Shown: one piece after another, positions 1 through 7,061 of the stretch
How positions within the stretch are numbered: the first letter of the stretch is position 1
Layout: the number at the start of each line of letters is the position of its first letter
Assembly (NCBI GenBank): GCA_938017765.1
Contig: CALIJH010000072.1
Coordinates: 1-20,670 of the forward strand
Direction: 5' to 3'
Source of the DNA: an uncultured Leptotrichia sp.
GTDB lineage: Bacteria > Fusobacteriota > Fusobacteriia > Fusobacteriales > Leptotrichiaceae
Length of the DNA stretch: 20,670 bases
Translations under genes and position numbers: made by a program
Notes under the pieces: generated by a model
Seen by the model: only the letters and a program-made list of their open reading frames with translations
What the model was told of the DNA's origin: nothing
The model's database searches: none

Positions 1-102
1 TTTTTAAAAATCAACAGATATTATTTTTATTGATTTTATAAATATAGTAAAATATGTAGAATTTATGATTTAGTAATTTTATTTACTTTATGAGACAGCC
101 CC
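1..102. mobile_element. possible right end of an insertion sequence
   Basis: The sequence TGAGACAGCCCC at 91-102, preceded by TTTACTTTA, reads GGGGCTGTCTCATAAAG on the other strand. That resembles the outer ends of IS1182-like and related elements from memory. Its orientation would put the element body to the left, mostly outside the window. No transposase frame is visible in 1-90, and the partner inverted repeat and target duplication cannot be seen, so this is a weak call. The rest of 103-275 holds only the upstream region of the first gene. Confidence 0.3.
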
Positions 103-209
103 TTTTCGATATTCAATAATAGTTATGATTTAATTTTTTATTTATAAAATTAGTAATACCATTGTATTGTTGCGATAAGAAAAAGTCAAGAAATTTTTTT
201 GATATAAAA

Positions 210-238
210 CTGTTTTTTCATATTTTATATGGTAAAAT
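210..238 (+). promoter_or_regulatory. candidate extended -10 promoter of the 276 gene
   Basis: TGGTAAAAT at 230-238 matches an extended -10 element (TG-n-TAAAAT). No good -35 hexamer lies 16-18 bp upstream, so the TG extension would have to carry recognition. It lies 38 bp before the start codon. In such AT-rich DNA a chance match is quite possible. Confidence 0.35.
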
Positions 239-275
239 ATAAAATAAAAACTTAATTTTATGAGGAGGAATAAAA

Positions 276-1157
276 ATGAAAAATTTGGATTTGGGAATGT
301 CAAAATTGAAAATAAAGAGAAAATCTCTTGTAACTATCTCAGTGATAATCACTTTATTCAATGCTTATGGAAACACATCACAAAAAGATATTCCGAAAAA
401 ATCTTCCGTTACTAAATCGGTAACAAAAAAAGCCGATATTACTATTTCAAAGAAAGAACTGGACATAGTAGCCGACAAAGTCTTTAAAAATGAAGCAGGC
501 GGTGTAAAAGATAACCTCGTGTACTGGAACACCGGAGAAAATTTTCCTTCATTGGGAATAGGACATTTTATTTGGTATAAAGAAAAAGAAAAAGGAATAT
601 TTGAAGAAAGCTTTCCTCCATTAGTAGAATATTTCAAATCAAAAAATATAAAACTGCCTAAAATATTGGAAAATAATAGATACGCACCATGGTCAGGCAG
701 AGAAGAACTTATGAAACTGAAAAATCAAAAAAATAAAGATATAGAGGAACTGACCGAATTTCTATACAAAACAAAAGATATTCAGATAGAATTTATCTTT
801 AAAAGACTGGAAGCTTCCCTCGATAAAATGTTGACAGCCTCAACAAATAAGGAAAATGTCCGAAAACAATTTTACAGAGTTGCAAACTCCCCTAACGGTC
901 TGTATCCTCTTATAGATTATGTAAACTTCAAGGGAGAAGGCACAAATCCTGATGAAAGATATAAAGGGCAAGGTTGGGGACTACTTCAGGTTTTGGAAAA
1001 TATGAAAGGGACAGGTTCCGAAAAAGCTGCCTTAGTGGAATTCAGTAATTCAGCAAAATTCGTTCTTCAAAGAAGAGTGGACAATTCAGATCCTTCAAGA
1101 AATGAAAAAAAATGGCTGGAAGGCTGGTTTAAAAGATGTGATACTTATAAAGAATAA
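276..1157 (+). CDS. secreted protein of a conserved uncharacterised family
   Basis: The 293-residue product starts at an ATG preceded by GAGGAGG at 262-268. Residues about 10-32 (basic KLKIKRK, then a hydrophobic run) look like a signal peptide or membrane anchor. The mature part has two strongly patterned blocks: residues 71-100, with an Asn-Glu-x-Gly-Gly start and LVYWNTGENFPSLGIGHFIW, and residues 208-240, with LIDYVNFKGEGT and GQGWGLLQV. I recognise this pattern from uncharacterised exported proteins of gammaproteobacteria. The Glu-rich motif (Glu73) and GIGH motif recall lysozyme-like folds, but the enzyme activity is unknown. The stop overlaps the apparent beginning of the LD-carboxypeptidase frame, and the neighbours (carboxypeptidase, envelope-type two-component system) suggest a cell-wall or periplasmic role. 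That role is inference. Confidence 0.85.
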   Translation: MKNLDLGMSKLKIKRKSLVTISVIITLFNAYGNTSQKDIPKKSSVTKSVTKKADITISKKELDIVADKVFKNEAGGVKDNLVYWNTGENFPSLGIGHFIWYKEKEKGIFEESFPPLVEYFKSKNIKLPKILENNRYAPWSGREELMKLKNQKNKDIEELTEFLYKTKDIQIEFIFKRLEASLDKMLTASTNKENVRKQFYRVANSPNGLYPLIDYVNFKGEGTNPDERYKGQGWGLLQVLENMKGTGSEKAALVEFSNSAKFVLQRRVDNSDPSRNEKKWLEGWFKRCDTYKE

Positions 1158-2335
1158 AATATTTATATTATTTAATTCTAATATTTTTTTCTGTTTCTAT
1201 TGATGCAACAGCAAAAAAGATAGAAGAGAATATACGTTCGCTTCAGGATAAGGAAGTAAAAATATATAAAGGTGATATTATTGTAAAAAAAGGGGATACT
1301 ATTGCCGTAGTCAGTTTATCCAGGGGAGTTATCGGAGAAGAATTCTACAATCATGAAATATTAATCGGGGTAAAAAGACTGGAAAAAATGGGATTTAAAG
1401 TCATTTTTATGCCTAACTCCTTAAAAGGGATAAAATACATAGAAGAGCACCCTGAAAAAAGAGCGAAAGACTTAAAAGAAGCTTTCATAAATCCTGAAAT
1501 AAAAGGGATACTCTCTGCCATAGGGGGAGTTGACGGCTATAAAATTTTTCCGTATCTCATGGAAGACGATGAATTTATAAAATCTGTAAAGGAAAATCCG
1601 AAACTGTTTACAGGATACTCGGATACCACTGTACATCATCTTATGTTTCATCGACTCGGTATGCAGAGTTTTTACGGTCCCGCTTTTCTGACCGATATTG
1701 CTGAACTTGATGATGAAATGCTTCCTTATACACTAAAATATTGGAACATTTATTCAGGAAGTCCATTAAATAAAATAACTTCGAGTGATGTATGGTATGA
1801 AGAGAGAAAAGATTTTTCAGAAAAATCTTTAGGAATTCCGAGAATTTCCCATAAAGAAACTAAAGGTTTTGAACTGCTTCAGGGAAATGAGATTTTTAGC
1901 GGACAATTATTGGGAGGATGTATGGAGTCTCTTTATAATGTCATATCCGGAGACAGATTTAACGAGCAGAAAGAAATATGTGAAAAATATAAAATATTTC
2001 CGTCAAAAGATGAATGGAAAGGAAAAATACTGTTTATAGAAACTGCCGAAGTAAAATCATCTCCCGAGGAATACGAAAAAATGCTGACGGCTCTGAAAGA
2101 AAAAGGAGTATTCGATGTCGTAAATGCTATTATTGTCGGAAAACCTATGGATGAAACTTATTATAATGAATACAAGGATATTTTATGTAAAATCGTGGAC
2201 AATCACGAGCTCCCGATACTTTATAATATAAATTTCGGTCATGCCTATCCAAAATGTATTCTGCCCTACGGACTGAAAATAGAATATAATCATTCCGAGC
2301 GTGAAATTATTTTCAAAGAAACTTTATTTCAGTAA
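1154..2335 (+). CDS. exported S66-family LD-carboxypeptidase (LdcA/MccF-like), non-standard start
   Basis: The product belongs to peptidase family S66, serine peptidases that cut LD bonds in murein tetrapeptides or hydrolyse microcin C-like compounds. The first ATG (1388) would give 315 residues and remove a conserved family segment. Reading the same frame upstream gives VKKGDTIAVVSLSRGVIG, the usual S66 N-terminus, and before that KYLYYLILIFFSVSIDATA, a typical short signal peptide. The frame stays open back to a TAA at 1148-1150 with no ATG, GTG or TTG. ATA at 1154, overlapping the upstream stop as ATAA, is the only position giving a sensible signal peptide, so a 393-residue protein is proposed. 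The nucleophile is Ser156 in GYSDTT, with Glu296 (FIETAE) and His363 (FGHAYP) completing the triad; subtract 78 for numbering from 1388. Whether it is expressed is uncertain. It could be an N-terminally damaged gene. Confidence 0.75.
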   Translation: MKYLYYLILIFFSVSIDATAKKIEENIRSLQDKEVKIYKGDIIVKKGDTIAVVSLSRGVIGEEFYNHEILIGVKRLEKMGFKVIFMPNSLKGIKYIEEHPEKRAKDLKEAFINPEIKGILSAIGGVDGYKIFPYLMEDDEFIKSVKENPKLFTGYSDTTVHHLMFHRLGMQSFYGPAFLTDIAELDDEMLPYTLKYWNIYSGSPLNKITSSDVWYEERKDFSEKSLGIPRISHKETKGFELLQGNEIFSGQLLGGCMESLYNVISGDRFNEQKEICEKYKIFPSKDEWKGKILFIETAEVKSSPEEYEKMLTALKEKGVFDVVNAIIVGKPMDETYYNEYKDILCKIVDNHELPILYNINFGHAYPKCILPYGLKIEYNHSEREIIFKETLFQ

Positions 2336-2371
2336 ATAAAAATATAAAATATACTAAGCAGGTGATAATTT

Positions 2372-3049
2372 TTGAGAATTTTAGTTGTCGAAGATGAAAA
2401 AAGTCTGAACGAAGTCATTGTAAACAGACTGGAAGATGAGCATTACGGAGTCGATTACTGCTACGACGGCAAGGAAGCTCTGGATAATATTTTTGTAACG
2501 GAGTATGACGCCATTATTTTGGATATTATGCTTCCAAAATTAAACGGATTTGAAGTTTTAAAAGCTATCCGTTCCAAAAATATAGATACTCCCGTCCTTT
2601 TCCTGACTGCCAAAGACGGTATCGAGGACAGGGTAAAAGGGCTTGATTTGGGAGCGAGTGATTACCTCACAAAACCTTTTGCTTTTGAAGAGCTTCTCGC
2701 CCGTATAAGAGTTATGCTGAGAAAAGGATCAAATAATTCCAGTAATATATTTACCATTGCAAATCTTACAGTAGATGTGAGTTCCCACTCGGTCTTTCGC
2801 GATGATATTCCTATAAAACTGTCCAAACGTGAGTTTACAATACTGGAATATATGATTAGAAATAGGGATAAAATACTGTCCAAAGACAAGATAGAACAGC
2901 ATATATGGAATTATGACTATGAAGGTGGAAGTAATGTTATCGAGGTCTATATAAGATATTTAAGAAAAAAAATTGATAATGATTTTTCTCCCAAACTTAT
3001 TCATAATATTTACGGAGTAGGTTATATACTGAAGGTGGAAGATGAATAA
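2372..3049 (+). CDS. OmpR/PhoB-family response regulator
   Basis: This is a DNA-binding response regulator of 225 residues, normal for the family. The receiver domain spans residues 1-115: acidic pair Glu7/Asp8, phosphoacceptor Asp51 in LDIMLP, Thr79 and Lys101 in the LTKPF motif. A winged-helix output domain follows at about 125-222, ending in the typical IHNIYGVGYIL segment. The start is a TTG at 2372 with AGGTG at 2360-2364. The only nearby GTG (2362) is out of frame, and the TTG gives the standard MRILVVEDE N-terminus. It lies 36 bp after the carboxypeptidase gene and its end overlaps the kinase start by 8 bp. It should be phosphorylated by that kinase. Its targets are unknown, but the adjacent exported proteins are candidates. 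Confidence 0.95.
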   Translation: MRILVVEDEKSLNEVIVNRLEDEHYGVDYCYDGKEALDNIFVTEYDAIILDIMLPKLNGFEVLKAIRSKNIDTPVLFLTAKDGIEDRVKGLDLGASDYLTKPFAFEELLARIRVMLRKGSNNSSNIFTIANLTVDVSSHSVFRDDIPIKLSKREFTILEYMIRNRDKILSKDKIEQHIWNYDYEGGSNVIEVYIRYLRKKIDNDFSPKLIHNIYGVGYILKVEDE

Positions 3050-4421
3050 CTTTTTTGAAAAAATATTAAATAAAATTCCTTTTTCCTTGAAAATGAAAAT
3101 TACTTTCTGGTATATGGGGTTTATGACTGGACTTGTTATTTTATTTTTGACTATTATTTTTTATATTAGTGATAACATAATCCGTAATTCGATATTTGAA
3201 GACTTGAAAACGACTGTAAATTATGTCTTTACCCAGATAGATTATTCGGATGACGAACTGGATTTTGATGAAAGTATAGAAATTTTGAGAAATAATATAG
3301 AAATCTCGATTTATAATAAAGATAAGGAATTTATTTATGGAAGTGCATTAAATGATTTTGATTTTGAAGATTCGTCTTTTCAGGAAGACATTGTAAAAAC
3401 TGTTAGAAGAGGAAATGAAAAATGGTATGTATATGAAAACAGAAAAGAAATACCCGGTTATGGAGATATATGGATTAGAGGTATTGTACCGTCTTCCATT
3501 GCCGAAAAGGCTGTAGAAACTATAATTTCGATTTCCCTGATTATCCTGCCGTTTTTCCTTATATTTTCAGGCATAAATGGATATATAATAACAAAAAACG
3601 GTTTCAAACCTATTGAAAAAATAAGACTTACGGCTGAAAAAATAAACGCGGGAAATGATTTGTCCCAAAGAATAAATTTAGGCAAAAGAAAAGATGAGTT
3701 ACATACCCTTGCAAATACCTTTGATACAATGTTTAACAGACTACAGAATTCTTTTGAAAATGAAGTCCAGTTTACATCGGATGTATCTCATGAGCTGCGT
3801 ACGCCAATATCTGTCATTATTTCCCAAAGCGAGTATGCTCTCAATCATACCGAATCCGTAGAAAAAATGGAAAAATCCTTAAAATCCATACTAAACGAAT
3901 CCGTAAAGATGTCTCAAATGATTTCCCAGCTGCTGACTCTTGCAAAAATGGACAAAGGTCATCAGAAACTTAATCTTGAAAACGTAAATTTGAGCGAGCT
4001 AATGGAAATCATTATTGAAACCCAGCAAATCAATGCAGACAAAAAAAACATCAAAATTATTTCTTCCATAAAACCTGATATTATTATGCCTGCTGATGAG
4101 ATATTAATTATGCGGCTTTTTATAAACCTTATAACAAACGCAGTTAATTATGGAAAAGAAAACGGATATATAAATATTGAATTATTTAAAAACAATGACA
4201 GAATTATAGGAAAAATCGCCGATAACGGTATAGGTATAGCCAAAGAAAATATAAATAAAATATGGACAAGATTTTATCAGGTAGATTCTTCGAGAACTTC
4301 TGACTCTTCAGGACTTGGACTTTCTATGGTAAAATGGATAGTGGAAGCCCATAACGGAAATATTTCCGTAAAAAGTGAATTAGACAAAGGAACTATTTTC
4401 ACTGTAGAATTTCCTTTATAG
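3042..4421 (+). CDS. membrane sensor histidine kinase
   Basis: This 459-residue sensor kinase is the partner of the preceding regulator. It has a transmembrane segment at about 24-46, an extracytoplasmic sensor region of about 110 residues, a second segment at about 160-184, and a HAMP linker to about 235. The dimerisation domain has phosphoacceptor His250 in FTSDVSHELRTPIS. The ATP-binding domain has an N-box Asn366 (NLITNAVNYG), a G1 box DNGIGI (394-399), an F box FYQVDSS and a G2 box GLGLS (424-428). All catalytic motifs are intact. The ATG lies inside the regulator's last codons with AAGGTGG at 3032-3038, so the two are translationally coupled. The sensor region shows no named domain that I recognise, and the stimulus is unknown. 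Confidence 0.95.
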   Translation: MNNFFEKILNKIPFSLKMKITFWYMGFMTGLVILFLTIIFYISDNIIRNSIFEDLKTTVNYVFTQIDYSDDELDFDESIEILRNNIEISIYNKDKEFIYGSALNDFDFEDSSFQEDIVKTVRRGNEKWYVYENRKEIPGYGDIWIRGIVPSSIAEKAVETIISISLIILPFFLIFSGINGYIITKNGFKPIEKIRLTAEKINAGNDLSQRINLGKRKDELHTLANTFDTMFNRLQNSFENEVQFTSDVSHELRTPISVIISQSEYALNHTESVEKMEKSLKSILNESVKMSQMISQLLTLAKMDKGHQKLNLENVNLSELMEIIIETQQINADKKNIKIISSIKPDIIMPADEILIMRLFINLITNAVNYGKENGYINIELFKNNDRIIGKIADNGIGIAKENINKIWTRFYQVDSSRTSDSSGLGLSMVKWIVEAHNGNISVKSELDKGTIFTVEFPL

Positions 4422-4560
4422 ATTTTTCAAAATAGATTTTATCCCTGTTTATATCAGTTTTATTATGAGCTATAACCTGTATTTCAGGCGATAAATTAAT
4501 TATAAAAACTTTTAATATTTGAAAAAAACAGACTATTCTCATTTTTCTTTAAGATTTTTC

Positions 4561-4569
4561 TGTTATAAT
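4561..4569 (+). promoter_or_regulatory. extended -10 promoter of the DUF3060/PepSY unit
   Basis: TGTTATAAT is a perfect TG-n-TATAAT extended -10 element, 34 bp before the ATG at 4604. The region 17 bp upstream is T-rich without a clear -35. It lies in the 182-bp gap after the kinase gene, which has no strong terminator, so read-through from the upstream operon is also possible. Confidence 0.55.
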
Positions 4570-4603
4570 AATACAAAATGAATAAGATTTAGGAGGTTTA
4601 TTT

Positions 4604-5095
4604 ATGAAAAGATTTATTACATTATCGATTTTAACATTAACTGTTTCAGGTATTCTAAACGCAGGCACTGTAAAAGTGGGAGACCAGATAAAAATAGACA
4701 TTCCCGGCTCAACTTCCGTGAATGTTTCCAGTGGAGGAAGTGTAAATGTAAGCGGTAACGATAGCCAGTCCAAACCAAATGGAAATAAGAAAGATTCCGA
4801 AAAAAAACCTACCGGTAATAAAACTATAGTTATAAACGGTTCTTCCCAATATAAAACTATCTCAATGAACGGAGGAAATTTACAGGTAACCGGTTCTGAC
4901 AATAAAATCACTGTAAAAGGAAGTGCCTCCTCTATTACAGTTACTGGTTCCGATAACAATATAAATATCGATTCCGTATCAAAAGTAGATATATCCGGTT
5001 CCGACAATAAAATCTATTACAAAACAAGTCCTACAAAGTCAGGAAAACCTTCTGTTTCAACAATAGGAGCTGACAATTCAGTTTCTAAACAATAA
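4604..5095 (+). CDS. exported DUF3060-like repeat protein
   Basis: This 163-residue protein has a clear signal peptide (MKRFITLSILTLTVSGILNA, cleavage near residue 20) and a Shine-Dalgarno AGGAGG at 4591-4596. A Ser/Gly/Asn-rich region with a lysine-rich linker (58-72) is followed by repeated short strands with turn motif GSDN at residues 97-100, 115-118 and 132-135, spaced 17-18 residues. That pattern resembles DUF3060, a family of small exported proteins likely to form a stacked-strand fold; its function is not known. A lipobox is absent, so it is probably periplasmic or surface-located rather than a lipoprotein. The PepSY gene follows after 23 bp and shares its terminator. Low-complexity composition makes the family call moderate. 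Confidence 0.8.
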   Translation: MKRFITLSILTLTVSGILNAGTVKVGDQIKIDIPGSTSVNVSSGGSVNVSGNDSQSKPNGNKKDSEKKPTGNKTIVINGSSQYKTISMNGGNLQVTGSDNKITVKGSASSITVTGSDNNINIDSVSKVDISGSDNKIYYKTSPTKSGKPSVSTIGADNSVSKQ

Positions 5096-5118
5096 AATAA
5101 AACGGAGAATACATCAGA

Positions 5119-5472
5119 ATGAAATATAAATTTATAAGAATACTTCTACCTGTATTTTTATTTTCTACAATGATTTTTGCTAAAGGGAATAATTTTTTTT
5201 CCGATTTTGATAATCCCGATTTCAGAAAAAATAACCCTGTAATTTTAAAAGCCAACCCTTCCAAAATTTCATCAGAAAGAGCTAAAGAGATTGCCCTTAA
5301 TGATGCAAGGGTTTCAAAAAACAATGCCCGTTTCAAAAAAATAGAACTGGATACCGAAGACGGTATGCTTGTCTATGAAATAGAATTTTATGCGGACAAT
5401 GTGAGGTACCAGTATGAAATTGACGCACATAGTGGAAATATCGTAAAATTTAAAAGCAAAGTAAAAAAATAA
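5119..5472 (+). CDS. small exported PepSY-domain protein
   Basis: This is a 117-residue product with a signal peptide at 1-21 (ending STMIFA-K) and one PepSY domain at about 45-115. The domain has a helix of the form ISSERAKEIALNDA, then strands with DGMLVYEIEFYADNVRYQYEIDAHSGNIV, the typical PepSY ending. PepSY domains are thought to inhibit peptidases or sense envelope conditions, and single-domain exported forms are often found near OmpR-type two-component systems, as here. GGAG at 5104-5107 lies 11 bp before the ATG, a somewhat long spacing. It is the last gene before a strong terminator. Regulation by the upstream two-component system is inference. Confidence 0.88.
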   Translation: MKYKFIRILLPVFLFSTMIFAKGNNFFSDFDNPDFRKNNPVILKANPSKISSERAKEIALNDARVSKNNARFKKIELDTEDGMLVYEIEFYADNVRYQYEIDAHSGNIVKFKSKVKK

Positions 5473-5481
5473 TTTCTATAT

Positions 5482-5513
5482 AAAAAGAACTGGAAAAATC
5501 CAGTTCCTTTTTT
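5482..5513. terminator. bidirectional rho-independent terminator
   Basis: An 8-bp perfect stem (GAACTGGA at 5487-5494 with TCCAGTTC at 5499-5506) encloses an AAAA loop. It is followed by C and six T on the + strand (5508-5513). On the - strand it is followed by five T (complement of 5482-5486). It ends the + strand PepSY unit and can also stop the - strand unit arriving from gyrA and the phosphoesterase gene. Confidence 0.9.
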
Positions 5514-5525
5514 GTACAGAAATTT

Positions 5526-5693
5526 TTAATTTACTCTCTTTGCTAAAATAATAACGATAATATTACATTTAAAATCAAGAAGAAAAATAATATATAAGAT
5601 TAACCAAGAAATCAAAGAAGAAACAAGATAGTAACTCAATATTACCACAAAAACAAAATATAAATAGCAGACTTTTCTTAATTCATCTAACAT
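5526..5693 (-). CDS. candidate 55-residue membrane peptide
   Basis: A short frame runs from ATG (5691-5693) to TAA (5526-5528) in the 261-bp gap between the terminator and the phosphoesterase gene. After MLDELRKV the peptide is almost wholly hydrophobic to about residue 50, broken by one Asp-Phe-Lys segment near residue 40, and ends AKRVN. It could form two membrane segments. It lies on the transcribed strand before the terminator. There is no Shine-Dalgarno site, and T-rich DNA easily yields hydrophobic frames by chance, so this is only a candidate. Nothing else is visible in 5514-5774. Confidence 0.25.
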   Translation of the reverse strand: MLDELRKVCYLYFVFVVILSYYLVSSLISWLILYIIFLLDFKCNIIVIILAKRVN

Positions 5694-5774
5694 AGATTTT
5701 TATTTTTTTCATTAATTTAATATAATTAATTTTAACATAGACGCATTGTAATACACAGGTTAATTTTACTATTT

Positions 5775-6224
5775 CTATTTCAATATTTTCTGTTCAAATT
5801 TTTTATTATCATAAATTATATATTTTTTATCCTGCAAAGCTCCCGGATTTAAATATATAATTCCGTTTCTTTCTTCCATATACTCTTTATGAGTATGTCC
5901 GAAGATACATATATCGACTTTTTCGGAAATAGCCTTTTCTTCAAGTTCTTTCAGATTACTTTTCACTCCGAAAAGATGCCCATGGGTTAAAAGAACTTTT
6001 TTTCCGTCAATTTCAAAAATCTCGGTATCCTTTGTTTCCCTGTCAAAATAATCAGTATTTCCCCTTACTATTTTAAATGGTATTTCGTTATATACAAGGG
6101 ACATATCAATAGCGTCCGTGCTATGGTCTCCTGCAAAAATAATCATTTCAGCATTTTCAGTTTCTATTGCTTTCTGAAAACAATCAAGTCTTGTATGACT
6201 GTCCGAGCAAATCAGTATTTTCAT
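5775..6224 (-). CDS. YfcE/MJ0936-type metallophosphoesterase
   Basis: This 149-residue calcineurin-like phosphoesterase is full length for the small YfcE/MJ0936 group. All metal-binding motifs are present: DSH (Asp8, His10), GD (Asp33, followed by His34), GNTD (Asn56), HGH (His81, His83) and GHTH (His110, His112), followed by the conserved NPGA segment. Relatives hydrolyse phosphodiesters with Mn2+ or other metals; the natural substrate is unclear. The ATG has GAAGGA upstream at 6232-6237. It is 29 bp downstream of the Usp-like gene and probably co-transcribed with it and the gyrase genes. It is cytoplasmic with no signal peptide. Confidence 0.93.
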   Translation of the reverse strand: MKILICSDSHTRLDCFQKAIETENAEMIIFAGDHSTDAIDMSLVYNEIPFKIVRGNTDYFDRETKDTEIFEIDGKKVLLTHGHLFGVKSNLKELEEKAISEKVDICIFGHTHKEYMEERNGIIYLNPGALQDKKYIIYDNKKFEQKILK

Positions 6225-6253
6225 TTGACTTTCCTTCTTTCTATACTATCTTT

Positions 6254-7009
6254 CTACACTATAAATATAGGTTTTTTAAGATTTTCCAGCAATCTTACTC
6301 CTAATTTTCTTGTGATTTTTTCAACCATTATTGTAAATCTCAAATCTCCCATTAAGACAAAATCATAATTTTCAGATTCTTCCATTATTATTTTAAACGG
6401 ATCTCCCTCTTTCAGGATAATATTATAATTATCTCCGAATCTCTCTTTCAGTTCATCTTCTGTGTCCACATTTACTTTCAGAACGTCCACTTTCTGCTCT
6501 CCGAACATATAAAAGAAAGTATACAGTGTCTTATTGGCATTATAGGCACCGTCATCTAAAAGCAGCAATTTATTGAAATTAAATTCTTTTATATTCGGAA
6601 GTATAATTAACGGTTTAAAGTTACTTCTCAGCAATTCTTTTAAATAAGGGCTTATTTTTTCATTTTTTACAGCTACTATCATATCGTATTTTTTCAGTTC
6701 ATTCAGAGCTGTTTCTATTGTTTCACCGTCTTTGGCATAAACTCTGGAAAATTCGGAGTTCATTTTATCCTTTACCGTTTTGAAACTTTTTTCTTCCAGC
6801 TCCCTATATTCTTTAAATGCATAATTTGCCCCTATATTTACACCTATTCCTTCTATTGTTACAGGAAATATTTCATATTTCAGGATATCTTTTACATATA
6901 ATGCGTCTATTTCCACATTGTACTTTTCTTTAAATTTTTTCCCAAATTCAATTAATGTCTCAATTTCATTTTCAGATGAAACTAAAAATAAAGCTTTTTT
7001 CAATAACAT
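6254..7009 (-). CDS. universal stress protein-like protein
   Basis: This 251-residue protein resembles the universal stress protein fold. It starts with a beta strand and helix (LLKKALFLVSSENEIETLIEF), has the ALYVKDI segment near 40, a middle strand-helix segment, and a C-terminal VLMGDLRFTI...LLENLKKPIFIV like the last Usp strands. The ATP-binding GxxGx9GS signature is missing, so it probably does not bind ATP the usual way. The chosen start is the ATG at 7009: AGGGAG at 7018-7023 is 8 bp upstream, whereas a GTG at 7018 would lie on the Shine-Dalgarno itself. It sits 52 bp after gyrA in the same direction. Its function is unknown; its place in the gyrase unit suggests growth-linked expression. 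Confidence 0.75.
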   Translation of the reverse strand: MLLKKALFLVSSENEIETLIEFGKKFKEKYNVEIDALYVKDILKYEIFPVTIEGIGVNIGANYAFKEYRELEEKSFKTVKDKMNSEFSRVYAKDGETIETALNELKKYDMIVAVKNEKISPYLKELLRSNFKPLIILPNIKEFNFNKLLLLDDGAYNANKTLYTFFYMFGEQKVDVLKVNVDTEDELKERFGDNYNIILKEGDPFKIIMEESENYDFVLMGDLRFTIMVEKITRKLGVRLLENLKKPIFIV

Positions 7010-7061
7010 TAGAATCACTCCCTTTTATTTATTTAACTGTTTTCACAATTTTCAAATCTTA

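Noticed and set aside
4485..4500. hairpin CCTG/CAGG after the kinase gene as a terminator
   Set aside because: The stem is only 4 bp and no T run follows.
4549..5007. 152-codon - strand frame over the DUF3060 gene
   Set aside because: It mirrors the repetitive + strand gene, which has a promoter, ribosome site and signal peptide.
7016..7018. GTG as start of the Usp-like gene
   Set aside because: It lies on the Shine-Dalgarno AGGGAG; the ATG at 7009 has ideal spacing.
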